Source: Ophiosphaerella korrae (Eukaryota; Ascomycota; Dothideomycetes; Pleosporales; Phaeosphaeriaceae). Taken from it: a stretch of DNA of 64,000 nucleotides. Below are positions 1 to 9,971 of the stretch, piece after piece. The notes beneath the pieces are model-generated. The model searched no databases, had not been told where the DNA came from, and saw only the letters and a program-made list of their open reading frames with translations. Every line of letters begins with the position of its first letter. Positions within the stretch are counted from its first letter, which is position 1. The DNA lies in NCBI GenBank assembly GCA_028456385.1, contig JALNQF010000026.1, positions 310,001 through 374,000 on the forward strand, in the 5' to 3' direction. Made by a program: the position numbers and the translations under genes.

Positions 1-167
1 ATTTTGGCCGCAATGCTAATGCTAGACGGAGGGGCAGCCAGGATAGCGATGTCGAGATGGTGGGGATGAAGGACGATGGCGGGAAGATTAGAGTGCAGAA
101 GGATATTGTGGTTACGACGACTAGGAGCAGTTTGGATCGTGGGGGGTCGGGAAGTGGTGGGAGGTAG
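1..167 (+). CDS. 3' end of a possible rhodopsin-domain (PTH11-like) membrane protein, partial
   Basis: The window opens inside a reading frame that runs without a stop to TAG at 165-167. Codons start at position 3. The 54 visible residues form a polar, Gly/Ser/Arg-rich tail containing SDVEMVGMKDDGGKIRVQK followed by DIVVTTTRSS. Cytoplasmic tails of fungal seven-helix rhodopsin-domain proteins often end this way, with an I-x-V-x-(K/R)-x-(I/V)-x-V-(S/T) stretch after the last helix. No membrane segment lies within the window, so the family call rests on the tail alone and could be wrong. That this is the C-terminus of a real gene is more secure than its identity. Confidence 0.4.
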   Translation, partial: FGRNANARRRGSQDSDVEMVGMKDDGGKIRVQKDIVVTTTRSSLDRGGSGSGGR

Positions 168-1150
168 ATAATGAGTGGGTGGAGCCTAGTTCAGGATGGG
201 ACTTTGTGCTGTGCGTTTTATATAGTATAGAGAAGAGTAATTATAAGTTTAAACTATGCTGGTTTTTGGTGGTGTTTGTCACGTGAATATTTGCGTAGGT
301 GCTCGAGTTGATGGGGGTAAACTACCTATGTAGCGTACGTAGGGGCGTGGCGCATGTGTGATATATGCTGTAGGGTTGTAAGGCTGTAGGGCTGAGATGA
401 GCCGGCCTGTACAACGCATACTATTTTGTATTTGACTCGGTGGTGATCCATGAGTTACGATAGTTTGATACTACTCTTTAATTTGTGGGCCCAGGTATTA
501 ATGTAGGAGTTTCGGCTGGCATAGCAAATAGCACTTAGCACATATGGGAAGTATATATCTAGTCACGTGAGAACGGTAGGTTTGGTCTAACGCCAACTTC
601 CATCCTGAGCAATATCGTTCAAAGGTGTAGTCATGCTACTGAGGTGCATACTAAAAGGTTTAAGGCTTGAAGTAGTAGGTCTGAATGATATATTCGACTT
701 TACACTTCCGTACTCGACGTTGTTTGATAACTATATTTCTTCTTAGTTGTTTTGTGCAGTGGAACAGGGCCACGACGTAACACCTATCGTGTGCGATCAC
801 CTGATGGTCGTGCTCATTATCCAGGTAGTGTTGCCGATTATGACATGACAATCAATTGTGAGTCGAGAATAAAACCAAAGGTATTCCAATGATTACAGAT
901 TATCAAGATCAATACTGCAAATCTGGTGCTATGACCTTCAATATATGTCCACATTGCCCACGTACGGCACAATTCTGGCTTCGCAACGCCACCGAGCTGT
1001 TCCGCCGTGGTGTATGGGGTACCGTTTATGATCAATGCGACAGTGGCACTCATGAAAATGCATTATTCCAATATGTCACCACAGAAATATGTCAAATGTT
1101 GCAGTTGAAAGGTAGTCATGGAAGGTAAATACGTGAGAATCACAACAATG
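168..1150. other. intergenic spacer, nothing recognised
   Basis: No gene was recognised. The short open frames here have no recognisable domain. The sequence is of ordinary composition and lacks the extreme TpA bias seen at the right end of the window. Confidence 0.5.
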
Positions 1151-1157
1151 TATAAAA
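1151..1157 (+). promoter_or_regulatory. putative TATA box of the SRR1-like gene
   Basis: TATAAAA lies 89 bases before the ATG at 1240, a normal distance for a fungal core promoter with a short 5' leader. The assignment rests on motif and spacing only. Confidence 0.4.
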
Positions 1158-1239
1158 GGTTTGAAGATAACGAGAAGTTTTGTTTCGTACAACGTTACAG
1201 GTTTACTTGTACAAAGTATCGACACCTTGAGACAACAAG

Positions 1240-2517
1240 ATGCCAACCCAAGAGGAAGACCAGGAGGAGACTCCTCTAACGAAGCTGTACAGGATGCTTG
1301 AAACACGCCCACGGCCGCGAGTTTGGAGTTTTGAAACTACACGAAAACTAGATAAGATTTGTAAACGAATTCATGACGAGAACTATGCAGCTTTGTTGCT
1401 TCATAACCAGGAAAACTGGACGCCTGAGCTTTCGAAGCAGAAAATGAAGTCATTAAAGGAAGAATTGTTGAACGACTACGGATACATAAAAGCTCTGTGT
1501 GATGCGGGGACTCCTTACTCAAAGACCGTAGAGACTGAACTCGACGAAACAATACTGTCATGTCATTTCACAGATGCGACCCTCTTAGGCTGATCTACAA
1601 TGTGCCTGTGGGCTGTTTTATTCCCTTCCAAATCATTCACTTGAATTGGCAGATCCAATGTCAAGAGAGCTGCGGGGTGGTGGAAGATAATCAGGCATGG
1701 CTCTTCTGGAAGCATCGATGGGAAACTGGGCAGGTCACAATGAAGGGTTTCGTGTATATACGTACCCCAGGATGGGCTGGATTTAAGGAGTGGGGGCTTC
1801 TTGTTGATCTCCCAGATGACGAGAAGGATGATCATCACAGATCAGCTAAGCCGTGGCGTCAAGATCGGCGTCGAATAGCAAAGGCTATCAGACGCTCGTC
1901 CTGGCTGGGAAATCTCCTGAAGGTTGACCAAGTCATCTGCCTCGGCTTGGGCCATTTGAGCTGGAACGATAGTCGGAGCTTCGTAAAGCATCTTGCCGCC
2001 TACACCATACGAAACACGATTCGAGACCTACAGCCTATCAAAGGGGTTCCAACGACCGATATTAAGATCATTGCACAAGACCAGACCTATGATGACTTGT
2101 GCGCCAATATATTGAAGGACGTTTTGAACATTGATGTGACCAGGGCTTCAAGGTTTTGCCTCGCTCACGCCAACTTCATTTGTTGTGAGCATATCGCCAA
2201 AATTTCCTGCGGCCGAGATTGCCGTTGATCTTTTGTACGAGTATGGAGGACCAGCAGGTACGATATGCGCCGATTGGGACAGTAGCAGGACAGACAACAA
2301 TATACTCTTTTCGCCCGAAAGGTTACCAGCGCTTGATCATGGCTCTGATTGGCCGAACAGGAGCGTGCTGATTTACAAGGATTGCTGCGATGTCGTTCAA
2401 TTCGATGATACGAGTCCGATCCTAGGAGGGCCTTGGGCTAGTAAAACGGACAACACGAGAGCGGCTGAAGTCAATTTTCGGGAACTGTTGATTCTTGTTA
2501 AAGCTTTTCATTTTTGA
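1240..2517 (+). pseudogene. SRR1-like domain protein, reading frame shifted twice
   Basis: Three consecutive frames together make an SRR1-like domain protein, a family named after the Arabidopsis clock/phytochrome gene SRR1 and common in ascomycetes. The first frame (1240 to about 1590) is a charged helical region. The second (about 1575-2143) contains the family core QVICLGLGHLSW and later IIAQDQTYDDL. The third (about 2146-2517) carries the conserved FVVSISPKF and YEYGGPAGTICADW segments. The second junction lies at GGG 2143-2145, where one extra base shifts the frame and no intron-sized gap exists. The first junction, near 1545-1593, is a one-base loss or a poorly marked intron. The two shifts compensate, and 1240-2517 is exactly 426 codons. 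This is either a pseudogene or a sequence with two base errors. Transcription-factor or clock roles are not implied. Confidence 0.62.
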
Positions 2518-3746
2518 TAAAAAGTTACCTCATTTATCGCGTTTACCCGCGTGGAGTAGGTAATTTGGTCGCGCTAGAATGGTAAATGTAGGATGCAATG
2601 GGTTTTATGATAATGCAACAAATCGCTATTAGACCCAGGTCAGCCCAGTGTAGGTTGTGAGGCCACAATGAACACTATAGCTCTTCGTAGGATATTCAGA
2701 TCAATACAGAAATTATAGAGAGGCCTTCGGTTAGACTTGGGTCCAGGAGATGTAATTTTTTCGTTGTATTATGTGCTATGAAGGGATTAGAATCAGTGGG
2801 CACTCTGTAGAGCGGGGACTTCGGTAGCCGATGACGTCATGCTACTGGGGAAGTCGAAGTGCAGATGATCGACAAGTTACCCGTATTCCGGCTGCGACCT
2901 TTCGCTTCACAGCGGTGTAGGATAAATAGAAGTGCCGAATAGGTAGGTGAGTAGGCATTGGACAGATAAAAACCTCATGGACAATGCGGCTGAGGGAATA
3001 TTGTGTAGACTAACCTCAAAGTCGTTAGTGCTTATGAGTCTGCGGCAACCGTCCCGCTTGGCATTCTTAGCGTCTTCCATCGGCCTTCCATCGGCCTTCT
3101 ATGCGTCTTCTAGAAACCCAGCGGTCAAGCCATTCGGACAAGATCCGGACTGGTTGGCGGCTTGGAGTAAAGTTCTTGCTGCTCGCTTGTGGTCTCTGAT
3201 CAACCAGCCACCATAGCGACGATAGTGGGTCGATTATGAACCACCGCGAGCGTTTCCCCACCATTTCCAATTTTGACAATCTTGAGAAAACGTCGTTTAA
3301 GAATAATACTCGAAAAATTAACCCTTGTCTATGTCTGCAAGGCTGCGAAAAATGGTTGGGATGTTACAGGGAGGTTTTTCGGAGCCTCATTGCGCATCAT
3401 GCCATGAAAAAACTTCATCCGCAGCGCCCGGCTCAACAACGCCACATCGAGCAAGACTCCCCAGGTTCTTTCTGATTGGCTGACGGAGGCTTGCCAAAGT
3501 GGGGAAGGATCGGCGACCAGCAGCCGCACCTCCACCTTTTCTTGCACGCCAGCCGCATGTCTTCTCCCTACGACTCCTGCTTGCTGGAACTATTTGCCAT
3601 CGTCGGATGTCATTTTACTTTCCGAATAATCTTTCCGGCCTATCTGCCTTGCTCCACATTACGTTTCTACTACCCAGATCGACATAATCAAGCTTCCAAT
3701 GCCGAATTAAGGACTATATCCCGTGCCTCGTTTCTTGGCCGTAGTA
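2518..3746. other. intergenic region, promoter side of the Zn2Cys6 gene
   Basis: No coding region was recognised. A direct repeat of CTTCCATCGGC occurs twice in a row around 3075-3100. The stretch from about 3480 to 3746 is pyrimidine-rich, as expected for the promoter and leader of the gene that starts at 3747. Confidence 0.45.
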
Positions 3747-5467
3747 ATGAGTATGGCTCCGCGGAAAGGCACACGACGAGCATGTGACCCTTGTTCGGTT
3801 AGAAAAGTTCGATGCGACGGAAACCAACCTTGCTCGCGATGCGAGGCTGCAAGTTGGGAATGTACCTATCTCAAGACCCACGGAAAATCCGGCCCCAAAG
3901 GACCCCGTAGGACCACCGAAGCTGCTATTAGGAGACTACAGGAACGAAGTAAAAGTAGCCAGGATGATTCGAGAAGCAACAGCGAAGCTAGTTTCGATCC
4001 TCTAAGTCCAACCAATTCCGAGATTCCTTACATCGATCCCTTGCCGACCATTGGTGACACAGACGTGGATGGGATTTCATGGCCAGATATTCTCGGCCCG
4101 GCCCTCCCTGCTGCTTACAAAGAACCCCAAAGAATCTCGACATCTTGCATATCCCAGTATCTGGACGTTTATCAAGCTCGCGGTTACGGAATATGGCCTG
4201 TCGTCGATGCTGAAGCCTTGACTGCTCGTCTCCTTACACATCCAGATGACCCAGAAGCATATGCTCTCGCTACCGCCATTTGCGCTGCTGTCGTCAGTCA
4301 ATTCTCCATCGATGCGGAACCAGGAAGTCCGGTTGAAGGCCATTATCGGGTATCCAGCGGCTTATTCGAGGGAGAATCAAAAAGAGCGCGAAATGAAGCG
4401 GATCACATGGAAAATGTCACTATTTTCTCCATTCTGAGCAGCTTCTTTTTGCATGTATACTCTGCAAACGTTGGTCGCATGAATGTATCGACTATACTTC
4501 TAGGAGAAGCTATCAACAAAGCTCATATCCTTGGCCTCTACAAGCCATCATACTATATGGATATGAGCCCTGAGCAAAAGCAGCATATTCTGAGGATATA
4601 TTGGCTCCTTTTCATCACTGAAAGAGCACATTCTATCCAACACGATGTGCCAACGACGCTCAAACGAGCTCCGGATCTTCCTCGGTTGGAGAATTTAAAT
4701 GATGGATCAGTTACGCCTGCATATATTCAGTTATGCAAACTCTTCCATATCCTGGATGTGACGATAACAGCTGACCCCACTACGGCTCGAAGTGCGCTTG
4801 CAAAAGCACAGCAGGAATTAAGTAATGACGAAGCCCCACTTAGTCTTGAGAACGAGCTGCAGCGTGCAGATATCTCGATGACCCAACAATGGATGCGCAT
4901 ATTCCTTTGGCAACATGCGCTGAACGTGACAAACTTGAGCAGTGCCGAGGCGGACGAGTTTTCGTTTTCGTTTCCAGCTCAGGTTGCTCAAAATGTGCTC
5001 AGTAACCTCAGTAGTCTCTCTCAGCAAAGCGTAGAAGCCCATGGACCTGGCATGGTATGTGCTTCTACCTTCTCGTGGAAATTCTTTAGCTAATCACGCT
5101 GCAGGAGTCAAAACTCTTCGATGTCGCAAACTCTCTTGCTGACGTCATGATCATCATGCCATCCATGAACCACGAATCTCACTTCGGAGTTGGGCCCAGA
5201 GACCTCATTCACAACCTATCTTTAGTACTTGCAGGCTTCCGTGGCGGAAACCCTGCAGTGCTCGGTATCCTACAGGACAAGCTTTCGACTTTAGGGCTGT
5301 CTGCTGGTTCGCCTCAGAAACTTCTTGAACTGTCTTCTCCGGAGGAAGAGCGGGACGAATGGCATGATAGGTCGATGTCTGCGCATTCGATTTATTCATC
5401 GTATAATGATGTCTCGCCTATATCACCTGAGATTTCGGCTAGCATGAGCATGGACGGACACTACTGA
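3747..5467 (+). CDS. Zn2Cys6 fungal transcription factor, one intron
   Basis: A 556-residue regulator encoded by join(3747..5054, 5105..5467). The ATG at 3747 is used, with a second in-frame ATG at 3753. The frame is open upstream only from a GTG. A complete binuclear zinc cluster begins at residue 11: CDPC, then SVRKVRC, DGNQPC, SRC and ASWEC, six cysteines followed by a basic KSGPKGPR linker. That cluster-linker pair is typical of ascomycete regulators often annotated as maltose/sucrose-utilisation-like activators, but the target pathway is not shown here. The middle region has the helical fungal transcription-factor homology with LGLYKPSYY and RIYWLLFITERA. The 50-nt intron 5055-5104 has GTATGT, a CTAAT branch site and CAG. 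The C-terminus is Ser-rich. It probably acts in the nucleus. Confidence 0.85.
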
Positions 5468-5992
5468 AGCCTCAACTTACGATTCAGAAGGCACCATATG
5501 TTCAATACATACTTGTCTGGGTCCGGATTTGAGTTATTGGGCTTGCTCACTGGGATGTCAAACCCTATCTAGCTATGCTAGCCTGAACGATTGTTGGGAG
5601 GCAGACGGTACCACTGCCGTTCTGCTCAATGTTAGTCCACATATAGCTCAGGAAGGAGGAAGTTGATTTGGAAAGGCATGATTCCAGAATGTGCTATTGG
5701 TAAGTTAGCAATGGTTTTGCATCTGAAAACACCTGCTAATGCGTCTAAGCCATCTTGAACATACGCTTATGTTCTGACAAGCTTCACGTTTCATTGCTCA
5801 CCTGATAGTTGGGAAGTGAAGGCAAGCGAAAAATTTCATCAAGAAACCGAATCACCAAAACTTCACGGTTCATCGTGAACCTTAGTTGGCCTCAGTGCCT
5901 TTATCATGCTGGAACTTTTCGCAACTTTTCACACCAACACTCAACCACAACTGTTCGTCAAGCACCTTACCTTGAGTACGACAACAAGAGCC
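5468..5992. other. intergenic spacer, nothing recognised
   Basis: This is the 3' flank of the zinc-cluster gene and the leader of the BTB gene. The frame open from ATG 5906 into the BTB gene probably represents 5' leader, because the ATG at 5993 has a better context. Confidence 0.45.
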
Positions 5993-6796
5993 ATGGATCC
6001 AGGCGACACCCTTGACGAGGCTTTTGCTAAGGTTTCTGCCAAATTCCCTGTACTCGGCTATTCAGAAAGCTACGCAAGCTCCGAAAGCCCCGAAAGCGAG
6101 GAAATTTCCGTACCTTCGCCGACCATTGAAACTGCTGCGACACCAGTTCTGCCAACAGCCGTACCAGCTATCATGACTCTAGATGTGGGGGGTCGTAAAT
6201 TCAAAGCTCTGCGCGACACTCTCACCCGTGAGTCCGAGTTCTTCCGTCGCCTCATTCCCGAGTGGCAGCCCACTGCCGATGGTTCGTACTTCATCGACCT
6301 TGACCCGATGGCCTTCGAACACATTCTTCGCTTCATGCGTCGCCCTAGCATATTTCCTCTGCTCTACACGAGAGACGCTGGCTTCAATTACGATTTATAC
6401 AACCGAGTCGAAGCCGAAGCCGACGCCGCTGAGCTTTACGCTCTGCGCGACTGGATAAAGGACAAAAAATATCTTCAAGCGATTGTTTCGCACAAGACGG
6501 TGCTTCCCATTGTTGAACTATATGATCATCTTTCATATCCTTTATCTTTGACGCCTTCACCAATTAACAGCGTTGAGGAGCGGCGCGTGATACCACGCAC
6601 AAAGAAGATCTACATCTGCCCTCGTAACATCGCCTGCCATCGCGGCAATATGCGCCTGTGTGGCGCTGCGTGTCGTAAAGCTCAGGGTAACACTGAGACG
6701 CAGTATGAACATGAGAATTACCTGGAAGTCTTTCGTATCGAAACTGAAACGCAGTTCGTAGCGAATGTCTGCAAGCCTTCCCAATCCAACGACTAG
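5993..6796 (+). CDS. BTB/POZ (potassium-channel T1-type) domain protein
   Basis: Single-exon protein of 267 residues. The start at 5993 (AGCCATGG) is preferred; an in-frame ATG at 5906 would add 29 poorly conserved-looking residues. A T1-type BTB fold begins at MTLDVGGRKFKALRDTL and continues through SEFFRRLIPEW, YFIDLDPMAFEHILRFMRR and EAEADAAELYALRDWI, matching KCTD-like BTB domains that assemble oligomers or serve as cullin-3 adaptors. In fungi these are usually soluble proteins, not channels, and no membrane helix is visible. The C-terminal part holds a short Cys-containing stretch, CPRNIACHRGNMRLCGAAC, of unknown role. Confidence 0.8.
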   Translation: MDPGDTLDEAFAKVSAKFPVLGYSESYASSESPESEEISVPSPTIETAATPVLPTAVPAIMTLDVGGRKFKALRDTLTRESEFFRRLIPEWQPTADGSYFIDLDPMAFEHILRFMRRPSIFPLLYTRDAGFNYDLYNRVEAEADAAELYALRDWIKDKKYLQAIVSHKTVLPIVELYDHLSYPLSLTPSPINSVEERRVIPRTKKIYICPRNIACHRGNMRLCGAACRKAQGNTETQYEHENYLEVFRIETETQFVANVCKPSQSND

Positions 6797-7275
6797 ATCA
6801 TCGAAGATGAATCGGTAGGTTGTTGGCTTCATAGCAGAATTCACAAGGTAGATTTCGCTAGTTAGGTGGGCATATTTCTGCCGTTTCGGAATCGACTTAG
6901 TGAGAGAACAGGAATGCGCGCTCTAGTTAAACTTTGAGAAGCTTGATATTGGTTTTACTATAGCTCGAATGAATTACGAGTGCATCAGTGTCTCTTATCC
7001 TTGATTAACCTCATGTGGCAATGAAGCCAAGTGCGCCTCGCATACTTAAAAACCATAGCTCTCTTGTATTCTTCAGTCTCTTACTTAAAATTATCGACTC
7101 GGTGCGTTGCTGATCATTGCTTGACAGCCCTCCCCGCACAGCTCGCTATCATGGTTTTGTCTGTTTTGTAAAGCAGCTCCGCCTTTGTAAAAAGCTGTCC
7201 ACAGCCTACCAACTATTTGTAGCCTCTGGTTCCAACTCAGATAGACGAGCTAGCTGAGCCGCTTTGATTTGTACT
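6797..7275. other. convergent intergenic region, nothing recognised
   Basis: Spacer between the 3' ends of the BTB gene on the plus strand and the unknown gene on the minus strand. It should carry both polyadenylation regions. No other structure was seen. Confidence 0.4.
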
Positions 7276-8658
7276 TTACTCCCCAGTGCCACTAACCATG
7301 GCAACTATCTTCCTCTGCAACTCCAGACGTTCATGCAGCTGCTTTTCCACAACCTGCCTCTTTTCGATTTCTGCTTTCTTCAGATTCTCTTGTTCTGTGG
7401 CTTTTTGGTTGCTAATGTCTGCATCTTTCTTTGATTTGGCAAGCTCATCAAGAAGGCGATTTACTTCCACGCGCAGCTTGTGATTAGCAGCGACTGTCTC
7501 GTCAACATCTTGTCTGGGTGATATACAGTGTTCTGTCTCTTTTTTGTCAAAGGAGTCTCGGCGTTTGAGCACAGCTTCGAGATGCCGAACCTTTTTCTTG
7601 AGCGATTGGATCTTTTTGTCCTGTTTCTGCTCAAGATTTGCAGCCTGACGGGCCATAATAGCCTGTTTATTTTCAGAAGCAGTGATGTGTTCTCCTAGTT
7701 TCTCGTATATATCTTTCATTGGTGTGGCCTGACCTAGCTCGTTTTTCAGTCTAAAAACGACCGGGGAGAAACCCACGTTGTTTACAAGCCTTGGGGTCTT
7801 AGTTGTAACATGTGACTGAAAACGTACGTCCTGCGGATCTACAGGTTGTTCGGATCGGAAGCTGCCTTCTGTGGCTGAATTAAAACCAGCAAAGAGTATT
7901 TCTAGAAGGATATTTTGACTTACCTTGCGTCTCACTTCCGGTGAGAGCCCTCTTTCGAATTACCCTGACTGGTTCAGGCTGCAAAAACGAGTTGATAGGA
8001 TTACACGGCTTGATATTCTCCTTCGCAGCATTTCCAATGTTATCCATAGAACCATCACAGGAATTTGTGTCTGCCTCGATTCCTCGACCAAACCAGGTTA
8101 TTGCATCAGATAGATGTTCTTTGAACCCTGTGTAGTACGGAACAGTTCTTAGATGCCCAGCCGCGAGAAACAGAAATAATGTGAGTGCTTTTACTCTGCG
8201 CTTCTCAGATTCATCGATCACACTACCATGCGAGCACATGAGGAAGAATGGCCGAACAGGACGAACAAGGTTGGTGTTTTCGGGTGGGACTACCGCATTG
8301 TCTTCGCCTGCTGTAAACCCTATTGCATTACCGGATTTACCACCAACGTAGACATAAACTCGGTCTTTTTAGCCTCGACAATTGAATCCACGTCACCAAA
8401 ATGAAGCCGCTTGTTGCAACTCGGTTTGATTGCCAGATCTGATTGTGGAACCTCCCAGGACTCAAATGAGATGGTATCGATGGGCGGAAGTCGCGCGAAT
8501 TCGTCAGGACAATCTTCCCAAAGCCAAAATATGAGCTCTTCGTAAGTGTAAGACCTTGGCAACGGCTTTACCCTAGGTTTAGGTAACTTCATGTTGTTCT
8601 TTTCGGAGCTTTCAGCGTAGTATGGGTCAGCACGACCAAGGCACGTTGAGCGCGTCAT
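7276..8658 (-). pseudogene. unknown coiled-coil protein gene with a frameshift in an A run
   Basis: Unrecognised gene, start ATG at 8656-8658, one clear intron 7875..7923 (GTAAGT to TTCAG, phase 1). The first 97 or so residues read in one frame up to EAKK. From there the other frame continues without a stop through VYVYVGGKSGNAIGF and PPENTNLVRPVRPFFL to the intron. The switch falls in an A5 run on the coding strand (T 8366-8370). With one more A the total becomes exactly 445 codons, so a single-base loss explains everything. The C-terminal exon is Lys/Glu/Gln-rich and probably forms a coiled coil (LEQKQDKKIQSLKKKVRHL). Function is unknown. The lesion may be real or a homopolymer error. Confidence 0.6.
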
Positions 8659-9219
8659 GGTCGCGATTTAGGTGTCTTTGCTGCTGGTGCGTGGTTGTGG
8701 CGTAGGGCATTTGATATGCAGGGTTCAAACAAATAGGTAGTTCGTGGGCACTAACGCGCTAATGTGAAAGCGAATCTAACATAGATCATTCTAGAAAGCC
8801 CAAAGACACGTTCGAATTGTGTAACTTATCTCTCAAGGAGAGCTTGACTATTTCGTGGCTTTTCGAGCTACTAGGGCTTTAAATTATACTATTACCTAGT
8901 TCTTTTGCTCCCTCGATGTCACTGATATCATACACCTCAAACAATCTCACTCGTATAAGCTAAGAAATACGGGCATAATCTTCTTATAGATAGCGTAAGA
9001 CCGAGTCGGATGAAGTCGGGACACAATCTTACCATTATTCGATGTTGTACGCATTTGTAACTTGTCTAAGTCTAAGATGGTAGTCCCTTGATTGCGACGC
9101 CGACCTTATCAACAAACAACCTGATTTGAGGACTTTAAAAATCGACGCCCTCCTAAGCATAGCTATTTTTGTACTACCTCTCTATGCTGATAGACGCTAT
9201 TTGTTCTGTCGTTCCTGTT
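8659..9219. other. intergenic region, nothing recognised
   Basis: Moderately AT-rich flank between the start of the unknown coiled-coil gene and the 3' end of the small secreted-protein gene. No feature could be supported. Confidence 0.4.
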
Positions 9220-9618
9220 CTAGAAGCAATAATAGCTCTTGCTACCCTTGACCTTCTCTGGAGGAGCGTAGCCTCGGCCACCTGAGAACATGACATCGCC
9301 TACAGCATCACGGCCACTAATCACTGTTAGCAAAACCATTCAATGAGCGCTACCCTAGAGATTAACTTACTACCACACGACGCAGAAGTCACAGTTCACG
9401 TTGTGGAAATCAAGCATCTTGTAGCCATCCTTGACATTCTCATAGTGGTTGTTCGCTAGAATGGGAAATATCTCGTCTTCACCGCTCAACTGATACTGAC
9501 CGCACACACCGGCGGCTTTCATGCTGACGGCATCAGGGACTTGAGGAGAGGCAGGAGCGGCCTGAACGATAGAAGTAATGGCGCCAATGAAGCCAAGAGA
9601 AATCTGGAGGAAGTGCAT
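9220..9618 (-). CDS. small secreted protein, candidate effector-like, one intron
   Basis: Encoded by complement(join(9220..9316, 9371..9618)), 114 residues. The ATG at 9616-9618 starts a clear signal peptide, MHFLQISLGFIGAITSIVQA, probably cut before APAS. The 54-nt intron has GTAAGT, a GCTAAC branch site and TTAG. Using this acceptor restores a continuous frame to TAG at 9220-9222, ending KSYYCF. The mature part of about 95 residues has four cysteines (VCGQ, NCDFC, YYC) and a Gly-rich SGGRGYAPPEK segment. No known domain was recognised. Size, secretion and cysteine content fit the loose class of fungal effector candidates, but that is a class, not a function. Confidence 0.75.
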
Positions 9619-9720
9619 TGTTGTCGGGTCGATACCGTTTATGACTGAGGAAACTGAGTGAGTTGATTGAATCGTGGTGGAGAAGGAGGAGGAGATATGA
9701 TTTGGAGCGGGTTTTACCGC

Positions 9721-9728
9721 CTTTTATA
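9721..9728 (-). promoter_or_regulatory. TATA box of the small secreted protein
   Basis: On the minus strand this reads TATAAAAG, 103-110 bases upstream of the ATG at 9618. The motif and spacing suit a fungal core promoter. Confidence 0.5.
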
Positions 9729-9971
9729 TGGGTAAGTGTAGGTGATTAAAGTTGGGAATAGCATGCGGTTGAAAAGATCCATGACGTTAGGTGGTGGTGA
9801 AAGCTGTGACGAGGAAGTCGCCTGTGGGACTTTCACCCAACTAGGAGGCACCGACGTCTTGGCGGAGTCACAACTTTCAATGCGTTGCGCGATCTACCAA
9901 ACCTTTGACCACCTAATGCTATATCTTATCTATTTACTCAACCGCGCTGCGCATGATATAACTAAAACAGG

